This document shows, in pieces, positions 24,724 through 33,813 of a stretch of 64,000 nucleotides of DNA (its first letter is position 1; every line of letters begins with the position of its first letter). The translations under genes and the position numbers were made by a program. The notes under the pieces were generated by a model, which saw only the letters and a program-made list of their open reading frames with translations, had not been told where the DNA came from and made no database searches. Location of the stretch: positions 1 through 64,000 of the forward strand of contig NZ_JAQFWP010000009.1 of the NCBI RefSeq assembly GCF_027706745.1, read 5' to 3'. This stretch comes from Nocardiopsis suaedae. Lineage in GTDB: Bacteria; Actinomycetota; Actinomycetes; Streptosporangiales; Streptosporangiaceae.

Positions 24724-25544
24724 CGGGCCTCACCGCCCTTCCCGGCCACCCCGGCCACCCCGTCCGACCCGGCCGGGCCGGCGTCGCGGTGCGCGTCCAG
24801 GTGCCCGCGCAGGGCGCGGAAGGCCAACCCCCGCTCCTCGCCCAGCACGAAGGCCTTCACCCCGGCCTCGCGCCACGCCTTGTGGTCCTCCGGCGTGCGC
24901 GGCAGGGCGCAGTACGGAACCCCGTGCTCCACGCATGCCGCGTGGATCCGCCGCAGCGCGTCCACCACCACCGGGTCGCGCGTCCGCCAGGTCACCCCGT
25001 AGGACTGCGACAGGTCGGCGGCGCCCTCCAGGACGAGATCGATGCCGCCCCCGGCCAGGATCTCCGGCAGGGCGTCGACCCCTTCGGCGTCCTCGATCAT
25101 CGGGACCACCATCACCTCCTCGTTAGCGCACCGCACGTACTCGGCCAGGTCGATCAGGCCGAACCCGGGAACGCGCCCGCCGTTGAGGCTGCGCATGCCC
25201 TCGGGCGCGTACCGGGCCGCGCGGACCGCCGCGTCGGCGTCGGCGCGGGTGCGCACGTGCGGGACGACGACCCCCATGGCGCCCGCGTCCAGCGCCTTGA
25301 GGATCGCCCCCGGGTCCTTCTCGGGGACCCGCACGAACGGGGTGACGCCGACGGCCTCGGCCGCCCGCACCAGGTTCTCCAGGCCCTCGGGGTCGACGAG
25401 CGCGTGCTCGCTGTCCAGCACGACGAAGTCGTATCCGGCGCAGCCGATCATCTCCACGAGCACCGGGTTCGGGATGGAGCAGAACAGGCCGTACACCTCC
25501 CGCCCCTCCCGCAGGGCAGAGCGGACCGCGTTGGGCTTCAGCAC
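24720..25544 (-). CDS. sbnG: SbnG-like citrate synthase of the HpcH/HpaI aldolase fold
   Basis: 274 residues of the metal-dependent class II aldolase/HpcH-HpaI family. Key segments are FVVLDSEHALVDPEGL (metal and catalytic region, D44-E46-H47), MGVVVPHVRTRADADAAVRA, RSLNGGRVPGFG and VVPMIEDAEGVDALPEIL. In the staphyloferrin B pathway SbnG makes citrate from oxaloacetate and acetyl-CoA, giving the siderophore a citrate source independent of the TCA cycle. Position between the NIS synthetase and decarboxylase genes is the same as in S. aureus and strongly favours this role over aromatic catabolism. The GTG start overlaps the stop of the upstream synthetase by seven bases. Confidence 0.85.
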   Translation of the reverse strand: MLKPNAVRSALREGREVYGLFCSIPNPVLVEMIGCAGYDFVVLDSEHALVDPEGLENLVRAAEAVGVTPFVRVPEKDPGAILKALDAGAMGVVVPHVRTRADADAAVRAARYAPEGMRSLNGGRVPGFGLIDLAEYVRCANEEVMVVPMIEDAEGVDALPEILAGGGIDLVLEGAADLSQSYGVTWRTRDPVVVDALRRIHAACVEHGVPYCALPRTPEDHKAWREAGVKAFVLGEERGLAFRALRGHLDAHRDAGPAGSDGVAGVAGKGGEAR

Positions 25545-27361
25545 CGCTCCACCCCCGCCCCGGACAGCGGGTTGGGCACCGCGTGCACGCGGAGCTCGGT
25601 GTCGGGCAGCAGCCGTCGCGTGGTCAGCTTCTCCACCTCCAGGGTCGGCTTGAAGACGTCGAACAGGGTGAAGCGGTCCTCCATGCCCTCCTGGCCCGCG
25701 AACCGCTTCTGGTAGGCGCGCACCTCGTCCCGGACGAGCGACCAGAACTCCTCCTCTTCGAACCCGTAGGCGTCGTCGAGGAACAGCGCCAGCTCGCCGA
25801 CGTTGACGAAGAACAGTGCGTCCAGCAGGAAGTCGGCGACCTGGGCCGGGTCGTCGGTCTCCAGGAACGAGTTGGCGTTGACGTGGTGGGGCGGCGGGGC
25901 GGCCAGGTCGGGCCGGTCCTCGGGGCGGGCCAGGTGGCCGGGGGAGAAGCGGATCCCGTCGTGGAAGTCCTTCAGCGCCACCCGCTCGGGCACCCCGTCC
26001 CTGTGCACCAGCACCATGTTCTGGGCGTGCGCCTCGCACGCGATGCCGTGCCGGAACAGCAGGTGCAGCAGCGGCAGCACCCCCGCACGCACCACCCCGC
26101 GCACCCACGGGCGCACGCCCTGCGCCCGCACCCACGGGTCGACCATCGGGGTGCTGTCCAACTCCCGGGCGGTGAGCGCGGTGAACGGCACCGCCCGCTC
26201 GCCCTCCCGCAGGAACGGGTGGAGGCTCTCGCGCCAGATGCAGGCGAGCGCGCCGTAGGTGTCCGAGCGCACCATCTCCGCCGCCGGGGCCGGGTCGACG
26301 GAGGCGCCCATCACCTCGCCGAGCACGATGGTGCGGCACTCGTCGCGCAGGTACGCGTCGTCGGCGGCGATGCCGCGCAGCCAGTCCGACACCAGGGGGG
26401 CGTTGGCCACCGTGTGCGGGGCCAGCACCCGGCTCGTCGAGGTGTTGACGATGGACAGCGCGAGCTTGAGGTACGGGCGCTCGGGTGCGTCCCGGCAGCT
26501 CAGGGTGCGGATGGACTGCTGGGCGGCGAACGCGTGCGGGTCCTCGCCCAGCGGCACGACCTCCTGTCGGCGCAGCTGGGCGGCCCACAGCGGCGCGATG
26601 TGCTCGCGCCACTGCCACGGGTGGACGGGGACCGGCGTGTAGTCGCCGGGGTCCAGGCCGTCGGCGGCCAGGCGCTCCCGGAACGCGGCCGCGGTGTCCG
26701 CGCCGAGCTGCCCGTCCAGGAAGGCGTCCTCGTCCAGCCCGGCCGCCGCCGACACCCGGGCGACGTCACGGCGGGCGGCCACCCACAGCGGCCGGACCGG
26801 GTTCAGGAACTCCGGGCCGTAGGCGGCGTGGTCGTCGAGGTCGAATCCGATGCGGGACTTGTAGGCCGGGTGGTACCGGTGCCCGTCGGTGACCGTCCCC
26901 TCCAGGGTGTCGTAGTCGTGCCGGGCCATGACGTCGCCCCGCCCGGCGCGCACGTACTGCGCCAGCGTGTCCTTGACCAGCGTCGCCTCCAGCTCCCGGG
27001 CGAAGCGGGCCAGGCAGTCGGGGTCGGCCGTCAGCGCCGGGCGGGCCTCGGCCAGGAAGCGGGCGGGCGAGTCGGCCTCGGCGGAGGCGCCCCCGGCCTC
27101 CCGGCGGACCGGGTCGGGGCCGAGCGCCACGCGGCCGAAGCCGTACCGGCGGCGGGCGGTGAACACGTACCGCACCGGCTCCCCGCGGTCGTCCGCGCCC
27201 TCGACGGCGACGGCGCCGCCGCCGGCGTCGACGGTGCGCACCGCGTCCTCGTACAGCAGCGACTCCACCAGCTGGCGGAACACCCGCCACCGGACCGCGT
27301 CGTGGGCCGGGGCGCGCAGCGCGGCGGCGACCGGGAGTTCGGGAACGGGCGGGGCGGTCAT
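25538..27361 (-). CDS. sbnF: IucA/IucC NIS siderophore synthetase (SbnF position)
   Basis: 607 residues, one IucA/IucC N-terminal domain plus the FhuF-like C-terminal domain. Family markers are PVHPWQWREHI, an ATP-binding SIRTLSCR...YLKLALSIVNTSTSRV, and EAHAQNMVLVHRDGVPERVALKDFHDG. It condenses a carboxylate with an amine by adenylation, without a peptide-synthetase template. Its place between sbnE and sbnG matches SbnF, which adds the final L-Dap or citryl-diamine unit. The ATG overlaps the sbnE stop (ATGA). Specific substrate order is taken from the S. aureus pathway and not seen in the sequence. Confidence 0.87.
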   Translation of the reverse strand: MTAPPVPELPVAAALRAPAHDAVRWRVFRQLVESLLYEDAVRTVDAGGGAVAVEGADDRGEPVRYVFTARRRYGFGRVALGPDPVRREAGGASAEADSPARFLAEARPALTADPDCLARFARELEATLVKDTLAQYVRAGRGDVMARHDYDTLEGTVTDGHRYHPAYKSRIGFDLDDHAAYGPEFLNPVRPLWVAARRDVARVSAAAGLDEDAFLDGQLGADTAAAFRERLAADGLDPGDYTPVPVHPWQWREHIAPLWAAQLRRQEVVPLGEDPHAFAAQQSIRTLSCRDAPERPYLKLALSIVNTSTSRVLAPHTVANAPLVSDWLRGIAADDAYLRDECRTIVLGEVMGASVDPAPAAEMVRSDTYGALACIWRESLHPFLREGERAVPFTALTARELDSTPMVDPWVRAQGVRPWVRGVVRAGVLPLLHLLFRHGIACEAHAQNMVLVHRDGVPERVALKDFHDGIRFSPGHLARPEDRPDLAAPPPHHVNANSFLETDDPAQVADFLLDALFFVNVGELALFLDDAYGFEEEEFWSLVRDEVRAYQKRFAGQEGMEDRFTLFDVFKPTLEVEKLTTRRLLPDTELRVHAVPNPLSGAGVERC

Positions 27362-29127
27362 CGGTTCACCTCGAACAAGGGGTTGGGGACGTCGACGTAC
27401 AGGGGATCCTCGCCCCGCCCGGCGAACCGGCTGACCAGGTTCGCCTTGGCGGGCAGGGAGGGGCGGGAGAGCAGGTCGGCGGCGCGGGCGCCGGGCCGGC
27501 CGGCCAGGACGCGGCGGACCGTGCCCCAGAGCGCGGCCTCGTCGGCGCCGGTGTGCCGCCCCAGCACGGCGACCACATGGCCGAGCTGGTTGGTCACCGC
27601 GTAGTAGCGCAGCCGCAGCCAGGCCTCGTCGTCGCCGTAGAGCAGCGGGCTGTCCGGGGCCAGGCCGGTGCCGGGGCGCAGGCGGTCCCGGCTGACGGCG
27701 GTGCCCTCCATGTCCCGCACCCGGAGGGCGGCGGGACGGCCGCCGTCGGTGGCCAGCAGGGCGTTCTGCGCGTGCGCCTCGAAGGCCACGCCGTCGCGCT
27801 CGAACACCTCCAGCAGTGGGACCAGGGACACGGCGAGGTAGCGGCGCAGCCAGTCGGCGGTGTGGTCGGCGCCGGGGTGTGCGCCGGGGTCGGGGGAGCA
27901 GCGGCGCACCTCGCGCACGAGGCCGGGCTCCTCGCCGTCGCGCTCCTCCAGGAGGGAGGCGAGCACCTGGGGGGCCTGCCGCCCGTCGGTGAAGGGGTTG
28001 TCGCGGTAGAGCACGCCGAGGTCGGCGGCGAGGTCGTCGCCGACGGCGGCCGGGTCGAGCGTGCGGAAGCCGGTCTCGGCGAGCGCGGCGAAACCGGGGT
28101 GGTCCCACTCCGGGGCGAGCGCTCCGACCACGGCCGCGGCGTCGGCCGCGCGCACCAGGTGCGGCACGGGGTTGGTGCGGACGAAGTTGGTGATGCGCAC
28201 GTGCAGCGGCAGCTTCCAGGAGGTGGGGAAGCGCGGGTCGCAGACGGTGCGCACCGAGGAGGTGGGGTAGACCCGCGCGCCGAGGGGGCCCAGATCGGTG
28301 AGCAGGCCGTCGGCGGTCAGGCGCACGGCCTCGGGGCGGGACGCGAGGTGGTGGGCCTGCCAGGGGTGGACCGGGATCAGGGCGGGGGCGCCGTCCGGGG
28401 CGTCGCCGCCCAAGGCCTCCCGCGCCGCGGCGGCGACCGGGTCGGGGGTCCACTGACCGGGGCCGGTGCGGCGCTCCAGGAGGATGCTCCGGTCCACGGC
28501 GAACCAGTGCGGGACGAAGGAGGCGCCCAGCTCGGGGGCGTAGGAGGCGAGTTCATCGCCGAACCCCTGGACGCTCTTGGGGGTGGGATGGAAGGGGTGG
28601 CCCAGGAGGACGGACTGCTCGGCGGCGCGGGTCGGGTCGCCGGGTGCGCCGGTTTCGGTAGTGGCGCCGGTGCCGGTGCCGACGCCGGTGTTCCGGTGGT
28701 GCTCCAGGTACCGCGTGGTGGCGTCGACGCTGCTCCGGATCTGCTCGGCGAGTGTGCGCTTGCGGTCGTCGGCGTCGGGGACCGGGCCGAACACGCGGGC
28801 GGCGATCGCCTCCACCTCGTCGAGGACCAGCCGGACCAGGTCGTCGAGGTGGACGGGGGCGGAGGCGCCGCGCGAGGGCTCCAGCCGCAGGGGTGCGCCG
28901 TAGGCGTGGTGGCCGAACACGGAGCGGTGGACGACGGGCACGACGAGGGAGGCGTCCGCGACGGGGAGGGCGATCCGCGCCCGGTCGCCGCCGTCCGGGA
29001 CGAGGGGGGTCCCGGATTCACGGAGGTAGGTGTTGAGGAGCCGCTGCACCGCGGCCCGCTCGGCCTCGGCGCGGGGATCGGCATGCGTTCGTGTGCGGTG
29101 TGCGGTGGCGGTGGTCATGGGCGTCAT
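27358..29127 (-). CDS. sbnE: IucA/IucC NIS siderophore synthetase (SbnE position)
   Basis: 589 residues. Markers include GHPFHPTPKSVQGF, LIPVHPWQAHHL, YPTSSVRTVCDPRFP...LPLHVRITNFVRTNP and EAHAQNALLATDGG...LRVRDMEG. The GHPxHPxxKxxxGF and RITNxxRxNP motifs are typical of type A synthetases that use citrate first, in keeping with SbnE, which joins citrate to L-2,3-diaminopropionate. ATG at 29127 is chosen; a second ATG lies three codons on, and the open frame upstream is low-complexity Pro/Arg with no domain. A 421-base gap separates it from sbnD, so it may have its own promoter. Confidence 0.87.
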   Translation of the reverse strand: MTPMTTATAHRTRTHADPRAEAERAAVQRLLNTYLRESGTPLVPDGGDRARIALPVADASLVVPVVHRSVFGHHAYGAPLRLEPSRGASAPVHLDDLVRLVLDEVEAIAARVFGPVPDADDRKRTLAEQIRSSVDATTRYLEHHRNTGVGTGTGATTETGAPGDPTRAAEQSVLLGHPFHPTPKSVQGFGDELASYAPELGASFVPHWFAVDRSILLERRTGPGQWTPDPVAAAAREALGGDAPDGAPALIPVHPWQAHHLASRPEAVRLTADGLLTDLGPLGARVYPTSSVRTVCDPRFPTSWKLPLHVRITNFVRTNPVPHLVRAADAAAVVGALAPEWDHPGFAALAETGFRTLDPAAVGDDLAADLGVLYRDNPFTDGRQAPQVLASLLEERDGEEPGLVREVRRCSPDPGAHPGADHTADWLRRYLAVSLVPLLEVFERDGVAFEAHAQNALLATDGGRPAALRVRDMEGTAVSRDRLRPGTGLAPDSPLLYGDDEAWLRLRYYAVTNQLGHVVAVLGRHTGADEAALWGTVRRVLAGRPGARAADLLSRPSLPAKANLVSRFAGRGEDPLYVDVPNPLFEVNR

Positions 29128-29548
29128 CGGACTCGTCCTCGGGGTGCGGAGGCCGCTGGGGCGTGTGCCTCTGGTGCTGTTCGGTCGGCGGTCGGTCGTC
29201 GGCGGACACCCGTGGGGATCGCCGACGGTGCCGGAGGGGTGTCGTCTCCGTTCGGCGGGTTCGGCGTCGGTGTCACGGCTTCGGGCCGGTCCCGTCGTCC
29301 CGTCGGGGCCTTGCCCGGTGGCCCGCCCACCGGCGGGCGGCCGAGGGCCGCCGGACCGATGGGGGATGGCCGTGAGGGCCGACGACCTCTCGGGCGGTCC
29401 GGCCGGGCGTCCGTACACCGGCTCTTGACCTCGTCTTCCATGGAGCTGTAGCGGGGGCGGTGGAGGGCGGTCCGGGGGCGGGGGCGACCGCTGGGACGGC
29501 CCGGCGGGGTGTTCGCGTCACAGGTCTGGATGTCATCTCCCACCTCGC
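29128..29548 (-). other. Gap between sbnD and sbnE
   Basis: A break in an otherwise tight cluster. The minus-strand frame that ends at 29124 stays open through the whole gap and could be read from a GTG around 29550, but the peptide is Pro/Arg-rich, has no recognisable domain and looks non-genic. No iron box was found by eye. It may hold an internal promoter for sbnE-H. Confidence 0.4.
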
Positions 29549-30793
29549 TCACGGACGGGACGGCGCCAGGCGCTGGGGGACGGGCTTCGGGGCGTCGCCG
29601 CGCACGCCCCACGCCGCCAGGCCCGACGCCGCGATCAGCAGCGCCCCGATCGCGGCGAACGCCGCGGGCGCCGGCAGGAGCCCGGCCAGGAGCGCCCCCA
29701 GCAGCGGGCCGATCACCTGGCCGGTGTCGACCAGGCCGTTCGCCGTGCCCAGCGCCGCGCCCCGGCTCTGCTCGGGCACCACGCGGCAGACCGTGTGCTG
29801 CACCGACTGCACCAGCGCCGCGAAGCAGAACCCCTGCGCGGCCCGTAGCGGCAGCAGCGCACCCGGCGAGGCGGGCACCCCCTGCAGCGCCACCGCCACC
29901 CCGCACCCCGCCGCCGCGACGGCGAAGCTCACCGCCGGCCGTCCGCGGTCGTTGCGGGCGCCCCACCACGGCCCGCCGGCCAGGGACGCCGCCCACGTGG
30001 CCGCCTGCAGCACCCCCACCCACACCGACGCCGCCGCCACCGACCCGGTCAGCTCGGCGACCCGCGGCGCGAACACCACGACCAGCGCGAACACCGACGC
30101 CTGGCCGAGCATCCCGGCCGCCACCAGCGACCGCCCGCACGGGGCGGAGGCGATCCGCCCGAGCGTCGCGCGCAGCCCCGGGCGCGCCGGGCCGCCGGCC
30201 GCCGGACGCGCGGCCCGCCGGTTCGGCAGCAGCACCGCCGCCAGGGCGGCGGCCACCACCAGCAGCGCCGCCACGCACCCGAACAGCGCGCCGAACCCGA
30301 ACCGCCCGGCGAGCACCCCGCCGACCAGCGGTCCCACCAGCGACCCCGCCCCGGTGGCCCCGAACAGGGTCCCCAGGGCGCGGCCGCGGCGCCCGTCCTC
30401 GGCCAGCGTGCTCGCGTACGTCGCGGTGGCGCCCACCACACCGCCGCAGGCGCCCTGCAGCAGTCGGCAGGCCAGGAAGAAGGCCGGACCGTCGGCCAGC
30501 GCCATCAGCCCCACGGCCAGGGCCAGCCCGGCGTGCGCGCGCACCACCATGGCCTTGTGGCCGTACCGGTCGCCGACCATCCCCCACAGCGGGGCGGCGG
30601 CGAGCTGCGCGACCGCCGGAGCGGCCAGCGAGACGCCGGTCCACCACGCCACCTCGGCGGGCCCCAGCCCCAGGGACGCCAGGTAGAAGGGCAGGAGCGG
30701 CACCACGACGGTGAGCCCCGCGACGGCGGCGAACTGGCCGAACCACAAGGTGCGGAACGCCCGGCGCTCCGTCTCGGGGACGGGCGGCGCCAT
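29549..30793 (-). CDS. sbnD: MFS exporter (SbnD-like), probable siderophore efflux
   Basis: 414 residues with about twelve membrane helices. The MFS signature is GMVGDRYGHKAMVVRAHAG after helix 2, and a second copy-like motif (GARNDRGRPAV) follows helix 8. The first helix FGQFAAVAGLTVVVPLLPFYLASLGL fits the drug/H+ antiporter type. Its place between sbnC and sbnE is that of SbnD, the exporter of staphyloferrin B. The ATG overlaps the sbnC stop (TGATG). A GTG one codon upstream is an equally good start. Export of the local siderophore is inferred from position. Confidence 0.83.
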   Translation of the reverse strand: MAPPVPETERRAFRTLWFGQFAAVAGLTVVVPLLPFYLASLGLGPAEVAWWTGVSLAAPAVAQLAAAPLWGMVGDRYGHKAMVVRAHAGLALAVGLMALADGPAFFLACRLLQGACGGVVGATATYASTLAEDGRRGRALGTLFGATGAGSLVGPLVGGVLAGRFGFGALFGCVAALLVVAAALAAVLLPNRRAARPAAGGPARPGLRATLGRIASAPCGRSLVAAGMLGQASVFALVVVFAPRVAELTGSVAAASVWVGVLQAATWAASLAGGPWWGARNDRGRPAVSFAVAAAGCGVAVALQGVPASPGALLPLRAAQGFCFAALVQSVQHTVCRVVPEQSRGAALGTANGLVDTGQVIGPLLGALLAGLLPAPAAFAAIGALLIAASGLAAWGVRGDAPKPVPQRLAPSRP

Positions 30794-32604
30794 CACCGCA
30801 CCACCGCGGGTGCCGGGACCAGCGGGTTGGGCACCCGGCCGGTGTCGGCGGGCATGCTGACGCCCGTCGAGCGGCCACGGCGCAGCAGTGGCCCCAGCAC
30901 CCTGCGGTGCGGCCACTCCCGGGCGCGCAGCACATGCTCCTCGACCAGCGCGGCGACCGGCCCCGGCAGGCCGAGCCGGTCCAGGCAGGACTCGACGGAG
31001 GTGCGCAGCGCGCCCCAGAGCACACGCTCGTCGGTGCCGGAGTGGCGGGCCAGCGCGTCGGCGATCCCGTACAGGTTGACCTGGAAGCCCAGCGTCTGCA
31101 GGTAGCCGAGCAGTTCCTCGGGGCGGTCCAGGCTCAGCGACTGCGGTGCGCCGGGCTTGACCCGGTAGCCCGGGTCGGGCGTCCCGGCGGCGGCCATCAG
31201 CTCCGGGCACAGCCGCAGCGTGTCGTGGTCGCGCAGGACGAACCGGCGCACCCCGCCGTCGGCCAGGACGGCCACCGTGTTCTGCCCGTGCAGCTCGGGC
31301 AGCACGCCGTGGCGCAGGAAGGCCAGGCCCATCGCGCAGAACGCCTCGGCGACGGGGCGGAACAGGCCCACCGGATCATCGGGGTCGAACCCGGCGGCGG
31401 CCAGGGCCGGGCCGAGCACGTCCCACTCGTGGGCGGCGAGGGCCCCCATGGGCAGCACCAGCGCGTCCGGATCGGCGAACAGGCCGGGCGGGTAGCGGCG
31501 CACCTGGGCGGCCAGGTGGCCGGGCCGGTCGGCGAAGGTGTCGTCGGCACCGGGCGCCGACCATCCGCACCAGGTCCGCTCGTCGCACACCTCGACCAGG
31601 GCGCCGAGCACGGGGTCGGCCCCCAGCAGGTGCTCCATGCAGGACTGCGCCCGCTCGCCGTTGTCCAGGTAGCGGGGCGGCAGCAGCCGGGCGGCGGCCA
31701 GCGTGGCCGCGCCGACCGGGAGCTTCAGGTGCGGGCCGGGCCCGGGGGCGGAGGCCAGGGTGCGCAGGGAGGAGGTCGGGTGGAAGCGGCCGATGTCCGG
31801 CCCGAGGGGGACGATGGTGCGGTCGGCCAGCTCACGGGCGAACTCGGTGGGCAGGACGCGGTCCCACTGCCAGGGGTGGACCGGGACCGCCGTGTAGGCG
31901 TCGTCGTCGATGCCCGCGCTGCGGGCCAGTGCGCGCAGCGTCTCGCGGCCGTCGTCGTCGAGCAGCGCGGCGGCCGGGTCGGCGGAGTCGGGGCCGGAGC
32001 CGAAGCGCAGGTGGTCGCGGCGGACCGCCGCCCAGTGGACGCCGAGCGGCTCGGCGCGCATCGGGCCGTAGCAGGCGACCTCGGCGGCCGACCAGCCGGA
32101 GACCGCGCGCGCCGTGGGATGGAACGGGCGGTTCCGGGTGGCGGCCAGGCGCTCCCCGGCGAGCAGCCCGCCGGGGCGGGGTGCGCGGTCGGGCAGGGCA
32201 CGGGCACCGCGCAGGACGACGTCGGCGTGGGCGACGGCGTCCCGCAGGTCGTCGGCGGCACCGTCGGCGGCGGGGCCGTCGGTGAGGGCGCGGAGGGCCT
32301 CGTCGGGGGCGAGGGGGCGGGGCGCGCCGGGGGAGCCGACGTGCCAGACGGGCCCACGGGAGAGGCGGAGCCGCTGGAGGGCCCCGCCGTCGACGGCCCG
32401 GAAGGCGAGGTCGCCCAGCCGGCACCAGGCCTCACCGGGGGCGAGGTCGGCACCGGGCACGGGCGGGGCGGGGGACGCGTCCGGGGACGGGAGCGTCCGG
32501 GGCACGGCCGCCGAGGCCGGCCCCGCCTCCGGGGCCGGCCCTTCCCGCAGCACCGTGTCCACCAGGTCGCGCAGCACCAGCTCCGCAGGGTCGGGGCAGG
32601 TCAT
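30793..32604 (-). CDS. sbnC: IucA/IucC NIS siderophore synthetase (SbnC position)
   Basis: 603 residues. Markers are NRPFHPTARAVSGW, AVPVHPWQWDRVLP, FHPTSSLRTLAS...HLKLPVGAATLAAARLLPPRY and ELHGQNTVAVLADGGVRRFVLRDHDTLR. The HGQN...LRDHD block resembles SbnC-type synthetases, which use 2-oxoglutarate to complete staphyloferrin B. It begins 13 bases after sbnB and overlaps sbnD. The N-terminal ~50 residues are Pro/Ala-rich and probably flexible. The role within the pathway rests on gene order and family resemblance. Confidence 0.86.
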   Translation of the reverse strand: MTCPDPAELVLRDLVDTVLREGPAPEAGPASAAVPRTLPSPDASPAPPVPGADLAPGEAWCRLGDLAFRAVDGGALQRLRLSRGPVWHVGSPGAPRPLAPDEALRALTDGPAADGAADDLRDAVAHADVVLRGARALPDRAPRPGGLLAGERLAATRNRPFHPTARAVSGWSAAEVACYGPMRAEPLGVHWAAVRRDHLRFGSGPDSADPAAALLDDDGRETLRALARSAGIDDDAYTAVPVHPWQWDRVLPTEFARELADRTIVPLGPDIGRFHPTSSLRTLASAPGPGPHLKLPVGAATLAAARLLPPRYLDNGERAQSCMEHLLGADPVLGALVEVCDERTWCGWSAPGADDTFADRPGHLAAQVRRYPPGLFADPDALVLPMGALAAHEWDVLGPALAAAGFDPDDPVGLFRPVAEAFCAMGLAFLRHGVLPELHGQNTVAVLADGGVRRFVLRDHDTLRLCPELMAAAGTPDPGYRVKPGAPQSLSLDRPEELLGYLQTLGFQVNLYGIADALARHSGTDERVLWGALRTSVESCLDRLGLPGPVAALVEEHVLRAREWPHRRVLGPLLRRGRSTGVSMPADTGRVPNPLVPAPAVVR

Positions 32605-32617
32605 GGCCGCACCGTCC

Positions 32618-33649
32618 TCAGTACAGGTCCAGGCGGGTGCCCGCGCCCGCGGCCAGGGCGCGGCGGTACACTTCGGCGGCGCACGCGATGTCCTCCACGG
32701 CCATGCCCATGGGGTTGAGCACGATGCGCTCCCCGTCGTCCTCCCGCCCCGGGCGGGTGCCCGCCAGGATCTCGCCGAGCTCGGCGTGCAGCGCCTCCCG
32801 GGAGAACCGGCCCTCCAGCACGAGCTGGTTGATGACCTTCTTCTCGCGGTTGCTCTGCTCCCAGTCGTCCACCACCACCTTGTCCGCGGCGAGGAAGACC
32901 TCCTTGTGCACGTCCATGATCGACACGTTCGCCAGGAACGACCCGGGCTTGAGCCAGTCCGCCTCGATGTAGGGGCTGTCGGTGACCGTGCACGGCACCA
33001 CCACGTCCCCGGCGCGCACCGCCTGCTCGGCGCTCTCGGCGACCACCACCCCCAGGTTCGGGTGCTCGGCGGCCAGGCGGGCGGCCAGCGCCTCGGCGGC
33101 GTCGCCGCGGGTGTCGTACAGGTGCACGGTCCCGATCCCGCCGAACTGCTGCAGGAGGGCGGCGATCTGCGTCGACCCGATGACGCCGCAGCCGACCAGG
33201 GCGACGTCGGTGAAACCGGGCCGGGCCAGGTGCCGGGCGGCCAGCGCGGTGACCGCCGCGGTCCGCCACGCGCTGATCAGGCCGCCCTCCATGATCGCCA
33301 CCGGGTAGTTGGTGGCCGGGTCGTTGAGGACGATCACCGCGCTGGCCCGCTCCCGGCCGGTGCGGGCGGGGTTGTCGTGCTTGCTGCCGATCCACTTCAG
33401 CCCCGACATCCCCGGGTCCCCGACGTGGGCGGGCATGGCGATGATGCGGTCGGCGATGTGCCCCGCCTTGCCCTGGGTGCGCAGGTAGGGCTTGAGCGGC
33501 TGGACCGTGCGCCCCAGCGCGTGCTGCTGCAGCGCCTCGTCGAGGGCGCGGACGTACAGGTCGGAGCGGTCGCCCCCGACCGAGGCGACGTCGCCCCGGC
33601 TCAGGTACAGGATCTCGGGCTTGTCCGCGGGGGCGGCGTTGGGGTCCAT
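32618..33649 (-). CDS. sbnB: SbnB-like ornithine-cyclodeaminase-family dehydrogenase
   Basis: 343 residues of the ornithine cyclodeaminase/mu-crystallin family. The NAD-binding loop is ALVGCGVIGSTQ (near residues 150-160), preceded by KWIGSKHDNPARTGRERASAVIVLNDPATNYPVAIMEGGLISAWRTAA and followed by VSIMDVHKEVFLAADKVVVDDWEQSNREKKVINQL. SbnB oxidatively hydrolyses N-(1-amino-1-carboxyl-2-ethyl)-glutamic acid (ACEGA) to give L-2,3-diaminopropionate and 2-oxoglutarate, both building blocks of staphyloferrin B. The ATG at 33649 has GGAGG 8 bases upstream. It follows sbnA after 164 non-coding bases that contain a GC-rich hairpin. Confidence 0.88.
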   Translation of the reverse strand: MDPNAAPADKPEILYLSRGDVASVGGDRSDLYVRALDEALQQHALGRTVQPLKPYLRTQGKAGHIADRIIAMPAHVGDPGMSGLKWIGSKHDNPARTGRERASAVIVLNDPATNYPVAIMEGGLISAWRTAAVTALAARHLARPGFTDVALVGCGVIGSTQIAALLQQFGGIGTVHLYDTRGDAAEALAARLAAEHPNLGVVVAESAEQAVRAGDVVVPCTVTDSPYIEADWLKPGSFLANVSIMDVHKEVFLAADKVVVDDWEQSNREKKVINQLVLEGRFSREALHAELGEILAGTRPGREDDGERIVLNPMGMAVEDIACAAEVYRRALAAGAGTRLDLY

Positions 33650-33813
33650 GCGCGGGTCCTCCGGGGTGGGTGCGGCCGGGCACTGCGCCCGGCCGGGGCG
33701 GGAATCGGTGGTGCGGGTACGGCGGTGGAGGCGGGCGGTGCCGGACGGTGCCGGGCGCCGGCCTCCGGGGTACGGGCGCGGAGCGGGAACGGGCCCACAC
33801 GGCGCCCGGACGG

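Noticed and set aside
24720-25544. Aromatic-catabolism HpcH/HpaI aldolase
   Set aside because: Position between NIS synthetase and decarboxylase genes, with overlapping ends, supports the SbnG role instead.
29124-29545. A ~140-codon gene between sbnD and sbnE
   Set aside because: The frame is open and overlaps the sbnE start, but the peptide is Pro/Arg-rich with no domain and weak codon evidence.
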